Shown: piece by piece, positions 36,749 to 47,129 of the stretch
Numbering within the stretch: position 1 is the first letter of the stretch
Layout: every line of letters starts with the position of its first letter
Assembly (NCBI RefSeq): GCF_000312105.1
Contig: NZ_HE978637.1
Location: 402,034 to 466,033 of the forward strand
Length of the DNA stretch: 64,000 nucleotides
Source: Aeromicrobium massiliense JC14
GTDB taxonomy: Bacteria; Actinomycetota; Actinomycetes; Propionibacteriales; Nocardioidaceae
Reading direction: 5' to 3'
Translations under genes and position numbers: made by a program
The notes under the pieces: generated by a model
Databases searched by the model: none
What the model was told of the DNA's origin: nothing
Seen by the model: only the letters and a program-made list of their open reading frames with translations

Positions 36749-38389
36749 ATGACGGAGCTCTCGATCCGTCCGGACGAGATCCGTGACGCGCTGCAGAAGT
36801 TCGTCACCGACTACGCCCCGACGACGAGCAAGACCGAGGAGGTCGGCGTCGTCGCGCAGGCCGCCGACGGCATCGCCCGGGTCGAGGGTCTTCCCTCGGC
36901 GATGGCGAACGAGCTGCTGGAGTTCGAGGACGGCACGCTCGGCCTCGCGCTGAACCTCGACGTCCGCGAGATCGGCGTCGTCATCCTCGGCGACTTCGCC
37001 GGCATCGAGGAGGGCCAGACGGTCCGTCGCACGGGCGAGGTCCTCTCGGTCCCCGTCGGTGACGGCTACCTCGGCCGCGTCGTCGACCCGCTCGGCAAGC
37101 CGATCGACGGCCTGGGCGAGATCGCCACCGAGGGCCGCCGCGCGCTCGAGCTGCAGGCGCCCAACGTCGTCCAGCGCAAGAGCGTCCACGAGCCGCTCAT
37201 GACCGGCATCAAGGCGATCGACTCGCTGACGCCGATCGGCCGTGGCCAGCGCCAGCTGATCATCGGCGACCGCCAGACCGGCAAGACCGCCATCGCGATC
37301 GACACGATCATCAACCAGAAGGCGTTCTGGGAGTCGGGCGACCCGACCAAGCAGGTCCGCTGCATCTACGTCGGCATCGGTCAGAAGGGCTCGACCATCG
37401 CCGGTGTGCGTGGCGCGCTCGAGGCCGCCGGCGCCCTGGAGTACACGACGATCGTCGCGGCCCCCGCGTCGGACTCGGCGGGCTTCAAGTACCTCGCCCC
37501 GTACACCGGCTCGGCCATCGGCCAGCACTGGATGTACCAGGGCAAGCACGTCCTGGTGATCTTCGACGACCTTTCGAAGCAGGCCGAGGCGTACCGCGCC
37601 GTGTCGCTGCTGCTGCGCCGCCCGCCGGGCCGCGAGGCGTACCCCGGCGACGTGTTCTACCTGCACTCGCGGCTGCTCGAGCGCTGCGCCAAGCTCTCCG
37701 ACGAGCTGGGCGCCGGCTCGATGACCGGCCTGCCGATCATCGAGACGAAGGCCAACGACGTGTCGGCCTACATCCCGACGAACGTCATCTCGATCACCGA
37801 CGGCCAGATCTTCCTGCAGTCGGACCTGTTCAACGCCAACCAGCGTCCCGCCGTGGACGTCGGCATCTCGGTGTCGCGCGTCGGTGGCGCGGCGATGACC
37901 AAGGCGATGAAGGCCGTCACCGGCTCGCTGAAGGTCGAGCTCGCCCAGTACCGCGCCATGGAGGCGTTCGCGATGTTCGCGTCCGACCTCGACGCCGCGT
38001 CGAAGGCGCAGCTGGCCCGCGGACAGCGCCTCATGGAGCTGTTCAAGCAGGACCAGTACCAGCCCTTCCCGATGGAGAACCAGGTCGTCTCGATCTGGGC
38101 CGCCACCACGGGCAAGCTGGACGCCGTCCCGGTCAGCGACGTCAGCCGCTTCGAGTCCGAGTTCCTGGACTACGTCAAGCGCAGCCACGCCGGCGTGCTG
38201 GACGCGATCCGCGAGTCGGGCAAGTTCGACGACGCCTCGGCCTCCGCGCTCGAGGGTGCCTACGACTCGTTCCTGGACCAGTTCCAGACGGGTGAGGGCG
38301 AGTCCATCAAGCCGGGCCGCGAGGACGTCGAGGCCCTGGGCGACGAGGACGTCGAGCAGGAGCAGATCGTCAAGCAGAAGCGGGGCTGA
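36749..38389 (+). CDS. atpA: ATP synthase subunit alpha
   Basis: 546 aa. The P-loop is [13 protein letters not shown] and the arginine finger is in the segment [14 protein letters not shown], with the signature following the [20 protein letters not shown] strand. The C-terminus carries an acidic extension ([20 protein letters not shown]) of the sort known in mycobacterial alpha, where it suppresses ATP hydrolysis. atpG starts 2 nt after its stop codon. Confidence 0.98.
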   Translation: MTELSIRPDEIRDALQKFVTDYAPTTSKTEEVGVVAQAADGIARVEGLPSAMANELLEFEDGTLGLALNLDVREIGVVILGDFAGIEEGQTVRRTGEVLSVPVGDGYLGRVVDPLGKPIDGLGEIATEGRRALELQAPNVVQRKSVHEPLMTGIKAIDSLTPIGRGQRQLIIGDRQTGKTAIAIDTIINQKAFWESGDPTKQVRCIYVGIGQKGSTIAGVRGALEAAGALEYTTIVAAPASDSAGFKYLAPYTGSAIGQHWMYQGKHVLVIFDDLSKQAEAYRAVSLLLRRPPGREAYPGDVFYLHSRLLERCAKLSDELGAGSMTGLPIIETKANDVSAYIPTNVISITDGQIFLQSDLFNANQRPAVDVGISVSRVGGAAMTKAMKAVTGSLKVELAQYRAMEAFAMFASDLDAASKAQLARGQRLMELFKQDQYQPFPMENQVVSIWAATTGKLDAVPVSDVSRFESEFLDYVKRSHAGVLDAIRESGKFDDASASALEGAYDSFLDQFQTGEGESIKPGREDVEALGDEDVEQEQIVKQKRG

Positions 38390-38391
38390 CC

Positions 38392-40774
<2,383 letters not shown>

Positions 40775-40775
<1 letters not shown>

Positions 40776-41152
40776 TGGCCGGCCCGCTGCACATCGAGCT
40801 GGTCGCCGCGGACCGCACGGTCTGGTCGGGCGAGGCCGCCGAGGTCATCGCCCGCACGGCCGACGGTGACATCGGCGTCCTGGCCGGCCACGCGCCGCTG
40901 CTCTCGCTGCTCGTGCCCGGCGTCGTGGTGATCACGCCCGAGCAGGGCGAGATCGTCCGCGCCGTCGTGGCCGACGGGTTCATCTCGGTCGCCGAGGACC
41001 GCGTGTCGATCCTCAGTGAGGACGTCCAGCTGGCTGACGAGGTCGAGACGGCGAACGTCCAGGCCGAGCTGGAGGCCGCTCGGGCCGCCGGCGACGTCGA
41101 GGGCGTCCGTCTGGCCGAGGCGAAGCTGCGCGTCACCGACAAGGTGCGCTGA
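40775..41152 (+). CDS. atpC: ATP synthase subunit epsilon
   Basis: 125 aa. An N-terminal beta sandwich (LHIELVAADRTVWSGEAAEV, DIGVLAGHAPLLSLLVPGVV) is followed by a C-terminal helical hairpin (VETANVQAELEAARAAGDVE) that regulates ATP hydrolysis. Last subunit gene of the operon. DUF2550 follows 43 nt later with its own AGGAAGGAGGAG site. Confidence 0.96.
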
Positions 41153-41195
41153 CCCAGCCGCGTCCCGCGGCTCGACGCCCAGGAAGGAGGAGACC

Positions 41196-41642
41196 ATGCC
41201 CTGGTGGCAGTGGCTGGTCGACTCCGTCCTGGGCGTCGTGCTGTTGTCGGGCCTCCTGGTGCTGCTGCTCGTCATGCGCCGGCGCGGCCTGGCCAAGCCG
41301 AGCGGCACGTTCGACCTGAGCATCAACCGCCGTCCCGAGGCTGGTCCGCGCGGCTGGACGCTCGGGGTGGCCCGCTACACCGACGAGCACCTGGAGTGGT
41401 TCCGCACCTTCTCGCTGTCGCCACGACCGCGGTACCGGTTCGAGCGCGGTCAGCTCGAGGTCGGACGTCGCCGGCTGCCGGAGGGCCGCGAGGCCTACGC
41501 GGTGCACGCCGGGCACGTCGTGGTGCCGTGCGAGTCGCCCAACCGGGTGCAGCAGCTGGCGATGAGCCCGCGGGCCCTCACGGGGCTGCTCTCGTGGTTG
41601 GAGTCGTCGCCGCCCGGGCGTAGAGTCAACAACGTGGTGTGA
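41196..41642 (+). CDS. DUF2550 family membrane-anchored protein
   Basis: 148 aa. One N-terminal membrane helix (VDSVLGVVLLSGLLVLLLVM) then a soluble beta-rich domain with WTLGVARYTDEHLEWFRTFS and YRFERGQLEV. DUF2550 proteins follow atpC in most actinobacteria and have no established function. ATG at 41196 follows AGGAAGGAGGAGACC, a very strong site. Probably translated from the atp mRNA. Confidence 0.92.
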   Translation: MPWWQWLVDSVLGVVLLSGLLVLLLVMRRRGLAKPSGTFDLSINRRPEAGPRGWTLGVARYTDEHLEWFRTFSLSPRPRYRFERGQLEVGRRRLPEGREAYAVHAGHVVVPCESPNRVQQLAMSPRALTGLLSWLESSPPGRRVNNVV

Positions 41643-41728
41643 ACTTCTGCGTTTCGTTGACGGGAGGGCGCATGGCCCGTCACAATCAAGTCCACTGGTC
41701 CGAACTTACTAGCCCCCAGAGGTGTCCT

Positions 41729-41917
41729 GTGATCAAGCGTCTCGTGCTCGTCGCCGTTGCGGCGGTCTTCCCTGCCCTTGCCGTCGGCTCGATGACCGCG
41801 TCCGCTGACGCGCGTCCGATCGACTGGTACTCCAACACCAAGGCCCCGTCGGTCAAGGCCCCGGCCACCGCCGACTCCGGCACCATCACGATCCAGCGCG
41901 CGATCGACTGGTACTGA
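41729..41917 (+). CDS. Tiny secreted peptide with terminal DWY repeats
   Basis: 62 aa from a GTG at 41729 with CAGAGG about 7 nt upstream. A classic signal peptide (VIKRLVLVAVAAVFPALAVG then SMTASADA) suggests cleavage after ASA. The mature peptide is about 36 residues: it begins DARPIDWYSN and ends TIQRAIDWY, so the block R-(P/A)-I-D-W-Y occurs at both ends, the second being the extreme C-terminus. Cys-free. A hairpin terminator follows at once. I do not recognise the family. An upstream in-frame start would put charged residues before the signal peptide and is less likely. Confidence 0.75.
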   Translation: MIKRLVLVAVAAVFPALAVGSMTASADARPIDWYSNTKAPSVKAPATADSGTITIQRAIDWY

Positions 41918-41935
41918 GCCTCCAGCGACACATGA

Positions 41936-41965
41936 GAAGGGCCGCCCCCTCGGGGGCGGCCCTTC
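41936..41965 (+). terminator. Terminator after the secreted peptide gene
   Basis: Perfect 13-bp stem (41936-41948 with 41953-41965), 4-nt loop, then GTCGTTG. It separates the plus-strand peptide gene from the convergent adenosyltransferase gene. Confidence 0.85.
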
Positions 41966-41981
41966 GTCGTTGTCGCGGGGT

Positions 41982-42554
41982 CTAGCGCTCGCCGCCCGGC
42001 ACCCACAGCACGTCGCCCTCGGCGCCGTTGGCGACCCGGGCGAGGATGAACAGCAGGTCGCTGAGCCGGTTCAGGTACTTGGCGGCCAGCACGTTCATGG
42101 TCTCGCCGTGCTGCTCGAACGCTGCCCAGGCCGAGCGCTCGGCGCGACGCACGACGGTGCGGGCGACGTGCAGCGCCGCGGCCGGGGGAGTGCCGCCGGG
42201 CAGGATGAACGAGCGCAGCTTCTCGACCCGCTCGTTGTACGCGTCGCACCACTGCTCGAGCCGCTCGACGTAGTCGGCCTCGACGCGCAGCTGCGGGTAC
42301 GGCGGGTCGGCCACGACCGGCGTGCCGAGGTCGGCGCCGACGTCGAACAGGTCGTTCTGCACGTGCCGCAGCACCGCGACGACGTCGTCGTCCAGGCCGC
42401 CGAGGGCCAGGGCCAGACCGATCTGGCTGTTGGCCTCGTCGACGTCCGCGTAGGCCACCAGGCGCAGGTCGTTCTTGGTCGTCTTGCTCATGTCGGCGAG
42501 GTTCGTGGTGCCGTCGTCGCCGGTGCGGGTGTAGATGCGCGTGAGGTTGACCAT
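41982..42554 (-). CDS. PduO-type cob(I)alamin adenosyltransferase
   Basis: 190 aa. The N-terminal TRIYTRTGDDGTTNLADMSK is the ATP-binding hallmark of PduO-type enzymes, and RSFILPGGTPPAAALHVART and RRAERSAWAAF form the active site. It makes adenosylcobalamin, the cofactor of the divergently encoded ethylmalonyl-CoA mutase. Start ATG at 42554, leaderless: TACACT (minus strand, 42566-42561) is 6 nt upstream. The 85-nt spacer to ecm holds both promoters, so the enzyme and its cofactor supply are probably controlled together. Confidence 0.95.
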   Translation of the reverse strand: MVNLTRIYTRTGDDGTTNLADMSKTTKNDLRLVAYADVDEANSQIGLALALGGLDDDVVAVLRHVQNDLFDVGADLGTPVVADPPYPQLRVEADYVERLEQWCDAYNERVEKLRSFILPGGTPPAAALHVARTVVRRAERSAWAAFEQHGETMNVLAAKYLNRLSDLLFILARVANGAEGDVLWVPGGER

Positions 42555-42560
42555 CCGCCG

Positions 42561-42632
42561 AGTGTAGGTGGACGCCCTGGGGCGCCGGTGTGACCCGCAC
42601 GACTCTCGGTGGCGGTTAACGCGGGGTAACCT
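42561..42632. promoter_or_regulatory. Divergent leaderless promoters of pduO and ecm
   Basis: Minus-strand TACACT (42566-42561) drives the adenosyltransferase with 6 nt to ATG. Plus-strand TAACCT (42627-42632) drives ecm with 7 nt to ATG. The GTTA-N8-TAAC dyad at 42615-42630 overlaps the latter -10. Confidence 0.6.
42615..42630. promoter_or_regulatory. Putative operator GTTA-N8-TAAC at ecm
   Basis: GTTA (42615-42618) and TAAC (42627-42630) form an inverted repeat with 8 nt between, and the TAAC half is the first four bases of the ecm -10. The same dyad with the same overlap is found at ccr (56308-56323). Confidence 0.5.
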
Positions 42633-42639
42633 GACGCGC

Positions 42640-44628
42640 ATGACGGACAAGGTTCAGCCCGACCGCCCGTGGGTCATGCGCACCTACGCCGGGCACAGCT
42701 CGGCCGCGGAGTCGAACGCGCTCTACCGGCGCAACCTGGCGAAGGGCCAGACCGGGCTCTCGGTCGCCTTCGACCTGCCGACTCAGACCGGCTACGACCC
42801 CGACCACGAGCTGAGCCGTGGCGAGGTGGGCAAGGTCGGCGTGCCGATCCCGCACCTGGGCGCGATGCGCCGGCTGTTCCAGGACATCCCGCTGTCGGAG
42901 ATGAACACGTCCATGACCATCAACGCGACGGCCATGTGGCTGCTCGCGATGTACCAGGTCGTGGCCGAGGAGCAGGGCGTCGACGCGGCGAAGCTGGCCG
43001 GCACGACGCAGAACGACATCATCAAGGAGTACCTGTCGCGCGGGACGTACGTCTTCCCGCCTGAGCACTCCCTGCGGCTGACCACCGACATGATCGCGTA
43101 CACCGTCAACGAGATCCCCAAGTGGAACCCGCTCAACATCTGCAGCTACCACCTGCAGGAGGCCGGGGCGACGCCCACGCAGGAGCTGGCCTTCGCGCTG
43201 TCGACCGCCATCGCGGTGCTCGACGCGGTCAAGGAGTCCGGCCAGGTGCCGGAGGAGAAGTTCGGCCAGGTCGTCGGACGCATCTCGTTCTTCGTCAACG
43301 CCGGCGTCCGGTTCGTCGAGGAGATGTGCAAGATGCGCGCCTTCGGCCGGATGTGGGACGAGATCACCCGTGAGCGGTACGGCGTCGAGGACCCCAAGAT
43401 GCGCCGCTTCCGCTACGGCGTGCAGGTCAACTCGCTGGGCCTGACCGAGGCGCAGCCCGAGAACAACGTCCAGCGCATCGTGCTGGAGATGCTCGGCGTC
43501 ACGCTGAGCAAGGACGCCCGGGCGCGCGCCGTGCAGCTGCCGGCCTGGAACGAGGCGCTCGGCCTGCCGCGTCCGTGGGACCAGCAGTGGTCGCTGCGGC
43601 TGCAGCAGGTGCTGGCCTTCGAGTCCGACCTGCTCGAGCACGACGACCTGTTCGAGGGCTCGGTCGTGGTCGAGGCCAAGGTCGCCGAGCTCATCGAGGG
43701 CGCCACCGCCGAGATGGAGCGCATCGCCGAGATGGGCGGGGCGATCGCCGCCGTGGAGTCCGGCTACATGAAGCAGGCCCTGGTGGGCGCCCACGCCGAG
43801 CGGCGGGCGCGCATCGAGGCCGGCGAGATCACGGTCGTCGGCGTCAACAAGTACGTGGAGACCGAGCCGTCGCCGCTGACCGCCGACCTGGACGCGGCGA
43901 TCATGGTCGCCGACCCGCAGGCGGAGGCCAACGCGAAGGCCGACGTGGAGCAGTGGCGGGCGCAGCGCGACGAGTCCGAGGTGCGCGCGGCGCTCGAGCG
44001 CGTCGCGGCCGAGGCCAAGACCGGCGCCAACCTCATGGAGGCGACGCTGGCCGCCGTGCGGGCCGGGGCCACGGTGGGCGAGTGGTCGCAGACCCTGCGC
44101 GACGTGTTCGGCGAGTACCGCGCGCCCACGGGCGTCACCGGCATCGTCGGCGTCCAGGACGCCGGCGAGGAGCTAGTGGCGCTGCGTGAGCGCGTCCGCG
44201 CCACGGGCGAGGAGCTCGGCGGCCGGCTGCGCTTCCTGGTCGGCAAGCCCGGCCTCGACGGGCACTCCAACGGCGCCGAGCAGATCGCCGTGCGGGCCCG
44301 CGACGCCGGGTTCGAGGTCGTCTACCAGGGCATCCGGCTCACGCCGTCGCAGATCGTCGCCGCCGCGGTCGACGAGGACGTCCACGCGGTGGGCCTGTCG
44401 ATCCTGTCCGGCTCGCACATGGAGCTCGTGCCCCAGGTGCAGCAGGGCCTGCTGGACGCCGGCCTGGACGACGTGCCGCTCATCGTCGGCGGCATCATCC
44501 CCGACTCCGACGCCCGCCGGCTCGAGGCCGACGGCATCGCGGCGGTCTTCACGCCCAAGGACTTCGGCATGACCGAGATCATGGGCCGGATCGTCGACGA
44601 GATCCGCAAGGCCCACGACCTCGACTGA
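42640..44628 (+). CDS. ecm: Ethylmalonyl-CoA mutase (MeaA-type)
   Basis: 662 aa, a single-chain B12 mutase with an N-terminal TIM barrel (RPWVMRTYAGHSSAAESNAL, FDLPTQTGYDPDHELSRGEVG) and a C-terminal cobalamin domain whose D-x-H-x2-G is D540-G-H542-S-N-G545. Length and the motifs TYAGHS and NTSMTINATAMWLL match MeaA/ethylmalonyl-CoA mutase rather than the roughly 730-aa methylmalonyl-CoA mutase large subunit. It isomerises (2R)-ethylmalonyl-CoA to methylsuccinyl-CoA. ccr, epimerase, acetyl-CoA acetyltransferase and meaB lie downstream in the window, supporting this. Leaderless ATG after TAACCT. The nearest alternative is an isobutyryl-CoA mutase-like enzyme. Confidence 0.9.
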   Translation: MTDKVQPDRPWVMRTYAGHSSAAESNALYRRNLAKGQTGLSVAFDLPTQTGYDPDHELSRGEVGKVGVPIPHLGAMRRLFQDIPLSEMNTSMTINATAMWLLAMYQVVAEEQGVDAAKLAGTTQNDIIKEYLSRGTYVFPPEHSLRLTTDMIAYTVNEIPKWNPLNICSYHLQEAGATPTQELAFALSTAIAVLDAVKESGQVPEEKFGQVVGRISFFVNAGVRFVEEMCKMRAFGRMWDEITRERYGVEDPKMRRFRYGVQVNSLGLTEAQPENNVQRIVLEMLGVTLSKDARARAVQLPAWNEALGLPRPWDQQWSLRLQQVLAFESDLLEHDDLFEGSVVVEAKVAELIEGATAEMERIAEMGGAIAAVESGYMKQALVGAHAERRARIEAGEITVVGVNKYVETEPSPLTADLDAAIMVADPQAEANAKADVEQWRAQRDESEVRAALERVAAEAKTGANLMEATLAAVRAGATVGEWSQTLRDVFGEYRAPTGVTGIVGVQDAGEELVALRERVRATGEELGGRLRFLVGKPGLDGHSNGAEQIAVRARDAGFEVVYQGIRLTPSQIVAAAVDEDVHAVGLSILSGSHMELVPQVQQGLLDAGLDDVPLIVGGIIPDSDARRLEADGIAAVFTPKDFGMTEIMGRIVDEIRKAHDLD

Positions 44629-44631
44629 CGT

Positions 44632-45033
44632 CTACTCCGCGGCCGCCTGGAGCATCCAGAGGTGGCCGTCGGGATCGGCCACGGTGGCGCAGTAGCCCCA
44701 CGGCTGCTGCGCCGCGTCGGTGACGAGCGTGCCGCCGTGCACGACCGCTCGCTCGGCCAGCGCGTCCACCGCGGCGGCACCGTCCAGCGCGAGCCCGAGC
44801 ACCGTCTCGCTCGTGCCCGGGGCCGCGACGGCACGGTCACCGAGCACCCAGCCGAACCCGTCGGTCGGCACCAGCATGAGCGTCACCCCGGCCCCGAGGA
44901 CGTGCTGCAGGGGCTCGGGCAGGCCGTCGTCGGTGCGATCGCCGTCGACGAGGGGCAGGCCGAGCCCGGCGCCGTAGAAGGCGTGGGCGGCTAGGCGGTC
45001 GTGCACGGGGAGGCTGACGACGACGTCGGGCAC
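44632..45033 (-). CDS. VOC (glyoxalase/bleomycin-resistance) family protein
   Basis: 133 aa with two beta-alpha-beta-beta-beta halves: VVVSLPVHDRLAAHAFYGAG and YCATVADPDGHLWMLQAA. The DPDGHLWML ending is typical of the superfamily. Substrate unknown; many such proteins are isomerases or bind toxic small molecules. GTG start. It ends 3 nt from ecm, convergent. Confidence 0.85.
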   Translation of the reverse strand: MPDVVVSLPVHDRLAAHAFYGAGLGLPLVDGDRTDDGLPEPLQHVLGAGVTLMLVPTDGFGWVLGDRAVAAPGTSETVLGLALDGAAAVDALAERAVVHGGTLVTDAAQQPWGYCATVADPDGHLWMLQAAAE

Positions 45034-45044
45034 GGCGGGCTCCT

Positions 45045-45821
45045 CTAGTTCAGGACGCGGAAGTCCGCCGGCAGGCCGCCGTCGGCGACCACGTCGCGGG
45101 TCAGGTCCTGCAGCGCCATGAGCGCGACGGACTGCGAGAACGGGCCGAACGAGACGCGCGCGACGCCGAGCTCGGCCATGCGCGCGAGCGGGACGCTGCC
45201 GGGCGCTCCGATGAGCGTCAGCTTCTGCGGCCCCCAGGCGTCGACGAAGGCCTCGATGTCGGACTCCGAGACCTTGCCGGGCACGAACACGACCGGTGCG
45301 CCGGCCTCGAGGAAGGCACGGCCCCGCTCGATCGCGTCGGCGAGGACGTCCGCGTGCGGCCGGTCGCCGGCGCGGACGAACGCGTCCGTGCGCGCGTTGA
45401 GCACGAACCGGATGCCGGCCTGCTCACCGGCGCGGACGACAGCCTCGACGGCCCTGACCGCCTCGGGCAGCGGCTTCATCTGGTCCTCGAGGTTGGCGCC
45501 GACGACGCCCACGGCGATGGCCTTGCGGGCCGTCTCGCCCGGGTCGCCGTAGCCGGCCTCGAGGTCGGCGGTGACCGGCAGGTGGGTGGCGGCGACGATG
45601 CGTCCGACCGCCTCGACCATGAGGTCGACGGGGATGTTCTCGCCGTCCTCGTAGCCGTAGGCGGCGGCGATCGAGTGGCTGGCGCTGGCCAGGGCCTCGA
45701 CGCCGGGGACGTCGGTGACGACGCGGGCGCTGATCGCGTCCCAGACGTTGACCACCTTGAGCAGGGGAGCGGCGGTGTGCAGGTCGAGCAGGCGCTGGGC
45801 CTGGTCACGCAGTTCGGTCAT
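45045..45821 (-). CDS. Isocitrate lyase/PEP mutase family protein
   Basis: 258 aa. A TIM-barrel enzyme of the ICL/PEPM superfamily: KVVNVWDAISARVV, PVTADLEAGYGD (Mg2+-binding Asp/Glu), GANLEDQMKPL and FVLNARTDAFV. The Cys of true isocitrate lyase (KKCGH) is absent and the length is short, so oxaloacetate hydrolase, 2-methylisocitrate lyase-like or carboxyvinyl-phosphonate activities are possible. Leaderless ATG at 45821: TACGGT (45833-45828) is 6 nt upstream. Tandem AGCAAGG motifs lie about 45-70 nt upstream, shared with the ferritin promoter. Confidence 0.85.
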   Translation of the reverse strand: MTELRDQAQRLLDLHTAAPLLKVVNVWDAISARVVTDVPGVEALASASHSIAAAYGYEDGENIPVDLMVEAVGRIVAATHLPVTADLEAGYGDPGETARKAIAVGVVGANLEDQMKPLPEAVRAVEAVVRAGEQAGIRFVLNARTDAFVRAGDRPHADVLADAIERGRAFLEAGAPVVFVPGKVSESDIEAFVDAWGPQKLTLIGAPGSVPLARMAELGVARVSFGPFSQSVALMALQDLTRDVVADGGLPADFRVLN

Positions 45822-45863
45822 GGGACGACCGTAGGGCGTCGCGGGCCGCGAAGGGGAGCCCAT

Positions 45864-45890
45864 CCTTGCTTTGGACAGCCGTGCCTTGCT
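45864..45890 (-). promoter_or_regulatory. Tandem AGCAAGG motifs upstream of the ICL/PEP mutase gene
   Basis: On the minus strand AGCAAGGCACGGCT (45890-45877) and a second AGCAAGG (45870-45864), 20 nt apart. The first differs by one base from AGCAAGGCAAGGCT at 46124-46137 in the ferritin spacer. Position about -45 to -70 would suit an activator site. Candidate iron-regulator binding site. Confidence 0.4.
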
Positions 45891-45941
45891 GGAACCGAGG
45901 GGTCGCGGACCCCTAGGCTCGGGGCACCGGAGCGGACGTGC

Positions 45942-46112
45942 TCAGGCGGCGCGCTTGGACGAGGACTTGGACGGGACGTCCTTGGTCTTGACCAGCTTGC
46001 GCTTCTTGACCGTGTAGCCCTCGGGCAGCGTGCCGTTCTTCAGCATCCGCAGCGGACAGCGCTTGCACTTGGGCTTGCTGTCGCAGCACTTCTTCTTCGG
46101 CTTGGGCGGCAC
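45942..46112 (-). CDS. Small Cys/Lys-rich protein divergent from ferritin
   Basis: 56 aa, strongly basic: VPPKPKKKCCDSKPKCKRCP at the N-terminus, a short loop (MLKNGTLPEGYTV) and a Lys/Ser-rich tail ending KRAA. The CC-x5-C-x2-C group could bind a metal. I have seen similar unnamed proteins in actinobacteria but know no function. Leaderless GTG: TAGGGT (46124-46119) is 6 nt upstream and abuts the AGCAAGG box, so it is likely iron-controlled together with ferritin (inference). Confidence 0.75.
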   Translation of the reverse strand: MPPKPKKKCCDSKPKCKRCPLRMLKNGTLPEGYTVKKRKLVKTKDVPSKSSSKRAA

Positions 46113-46118
46113 CCCGTC

Positions 46119-46142
46119 ACCCTAGCAAGGCAAGGCTTACTT
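46119..46142. promoter_or_regulatory. Candidate iron box/-10 between the Cys-rich gene and ferritin
   Basis: TAGGGT (46124-46119, minus) is the leaderless -10 of the Cys-rich gene. Adjoining it, AAGGCAAGGCTTACTT (46127-46142) matches 11 of 16 core positions of the DtxR/IdeR consensus (TAGGTTAGGCTAACCT). In mycobacteria IdeR activates ferritin against Lsr2 repression, and lsr2 is 600 nt away here. Confidence 0.45.
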
Positions 46143-46167
46143 CCGGCTCGACAGAAGGATGGCAACC

Positions 46168-46692
46168 ATGGCCGCACCCCAGTTCGTGGAGAAGCTCAAC
46201 GAGCAGATCGGCCACGAGTTCAGCGCGCACCAGCAGTACGTCGCGATCGCGACCTACTACGACGCGCTCACCATGCCCCAGATGGCGGCGCTGTTCTACG
46301 CGCAGGCGCTCGAGGAGCGCGACCACGCGATGATGATGGTGCAGTACCTGCTCGACCAGGACCAGGTGCCGCGCATCCCCGGCATCGCCGCGCCGCGCAT
46401 CGAGTTCACCGACGTCGTGGACCCGGTGCAGACCGCGCTCGACCAGGAGAAGAAGGTCACCGAGCAGATCTTCGAGCTGACCCGCATCGCGCGCGAGAGC
46501 AACGACTTCGCCTCGGACCAGTTCATGCAGTGGTTCATCAAGGAGCAGGTCGAGGAGGTCGCCAAGATGAGCGACCTGCTGGCCGTCGTCACCCGCTCCC
46601 AGCACGACCTCGAGCGCATCGAGGACTGGGTCGCGCGCGAGGAGACCGGCGAGGGCGACGACCCGACGGCCCCGCCCGTCGCCGGTGCGTAG
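46168..46692 (+). CDS. Ferritin
   Basis: 174-aa four-helix ferritin. Ferroxidase-type residues are in EFSAHQQYVAIATYYD and ALEERDHAMMMVQYLL, and the second half has QMFMQW-like FMQWFIKEQVEEVAKMSDLL. No haem-ligating Met typical of bacterioferritin is evident, so non-haem ferritin (BfrB/Ftn type). ATG at 46168 is chosen: GAAGGA lies 8 nt upstream, whereas an ATG at 46159 is too close to that site. It overlaps the SSI-like gene by 8 nt. Confidence 0.93.
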   Translation: MAAPQFVEKLNEQIGHEFSAHQQYVAIATYYDALTMPQMAALFYAQALEERDHAMMMVQYLLDQDQVPRIPGIAAPRIEFTDVVDPVQTALDQEKKVTEQIFELTRIARESNDFASDQFMQWFIKEQVEEVAKMSDLLAVVTRSQHDLERIEDWVAREETGEGDDPTAPPVAGA

Positions 46693-47110
46693 GTTCCTGC
46701 TCGTCCTGGCCGGGGTGCTGCTGGCGCTCGGCGTGGCCGGCGCGGTCGACCTGCTGCGGGGCGACGACGGTGACGATCCGCGGGGCTCGGGCCGCGCGGA
46801 CGTCCGCCTCGCCGACCTCGAGGTCGTCCTCGACCCGGGCACCGGTGAGCCGCGCCGCGCCCCGCTCGCGTGCGCAGCGGCGAAGGACTCGGCGGCCTGC
46901 ACCGCGATGGACGACCTGGACGCCGAGGCGCTTGCGCCGGTCTCGGCCGGGCGGGCGTGCTCGCAGCAGTTCGGCGGCCCCGAGACGGTGCGCGTCACCG
47001 GCACCCTGCGCGGTGAGCCGGTCGACGCGTCCTTCGACCGGACGAACGGCTGCGAGATCTCCCGCTACGAGAAGATCGAGCCGCTTCTCGCCGCGTCGGG
47101 AATTGCCTGA
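46685..47110 (+). CDS. SSI-like (subtilisin inhibitor) secreted protein
   Basis: 141 aa. Signal sequence MRRFLLVLAGVLLALGVAGA, a polar linker, then a domain with four Cys and the pattern PLACAAAKDSAACTAMDDLD, ACSQQFGGPETVRVTGTL and FDRTNGCEISRYEKIEPLL, which fits the Streptomyces subtilisin inhibitor family. The reactive loop after the third Cys (CPMVYDP in classic SSI) reads CSQQFGGPE, so inhibitory activity is doubtful. GTG start overlaps the ferritin gene by 8 nt, an odd partnership of a cytosolic iron store with an exported protein. Confidence 0.75.
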   Translation: MRRFLLVLAGVLLALGVAGAVDLLRGDDGDDPRGSGRADVRLADLEVVLDPGTGEPRRAPLACAAAKDSAACTAMDDLDAEALAPVSAGRACSQQFGGPETVRVTGTLRGEPVDASFDRTNGCEISRYEKIEPLLAASGIA

Positions 47111-47129
47111 GCTCGGATGAATTGCCGCT

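Noticed and set aside
42640..44628. Methylmalonyl-CoA mutase large subunit
   Set aside because: Length (662 aa), the combined single-chain layout and the TYAGHS start region match the MeaA/ethylmalonyl-CoA mutase type, and ccr is present in the window.
45045..45821. True isocitrate lyase (glyoxylate bypass)
   Set aside because: Only 258 residues and no KKCGH catalytic motif; it belongs to the wider ICL/PEP mutase superfamily.
46168..46692. Bacterioferritin with haem
   Set aside because: No clear haem-ligating Met at the expected position; the sequence reads as non-haem ferritin.
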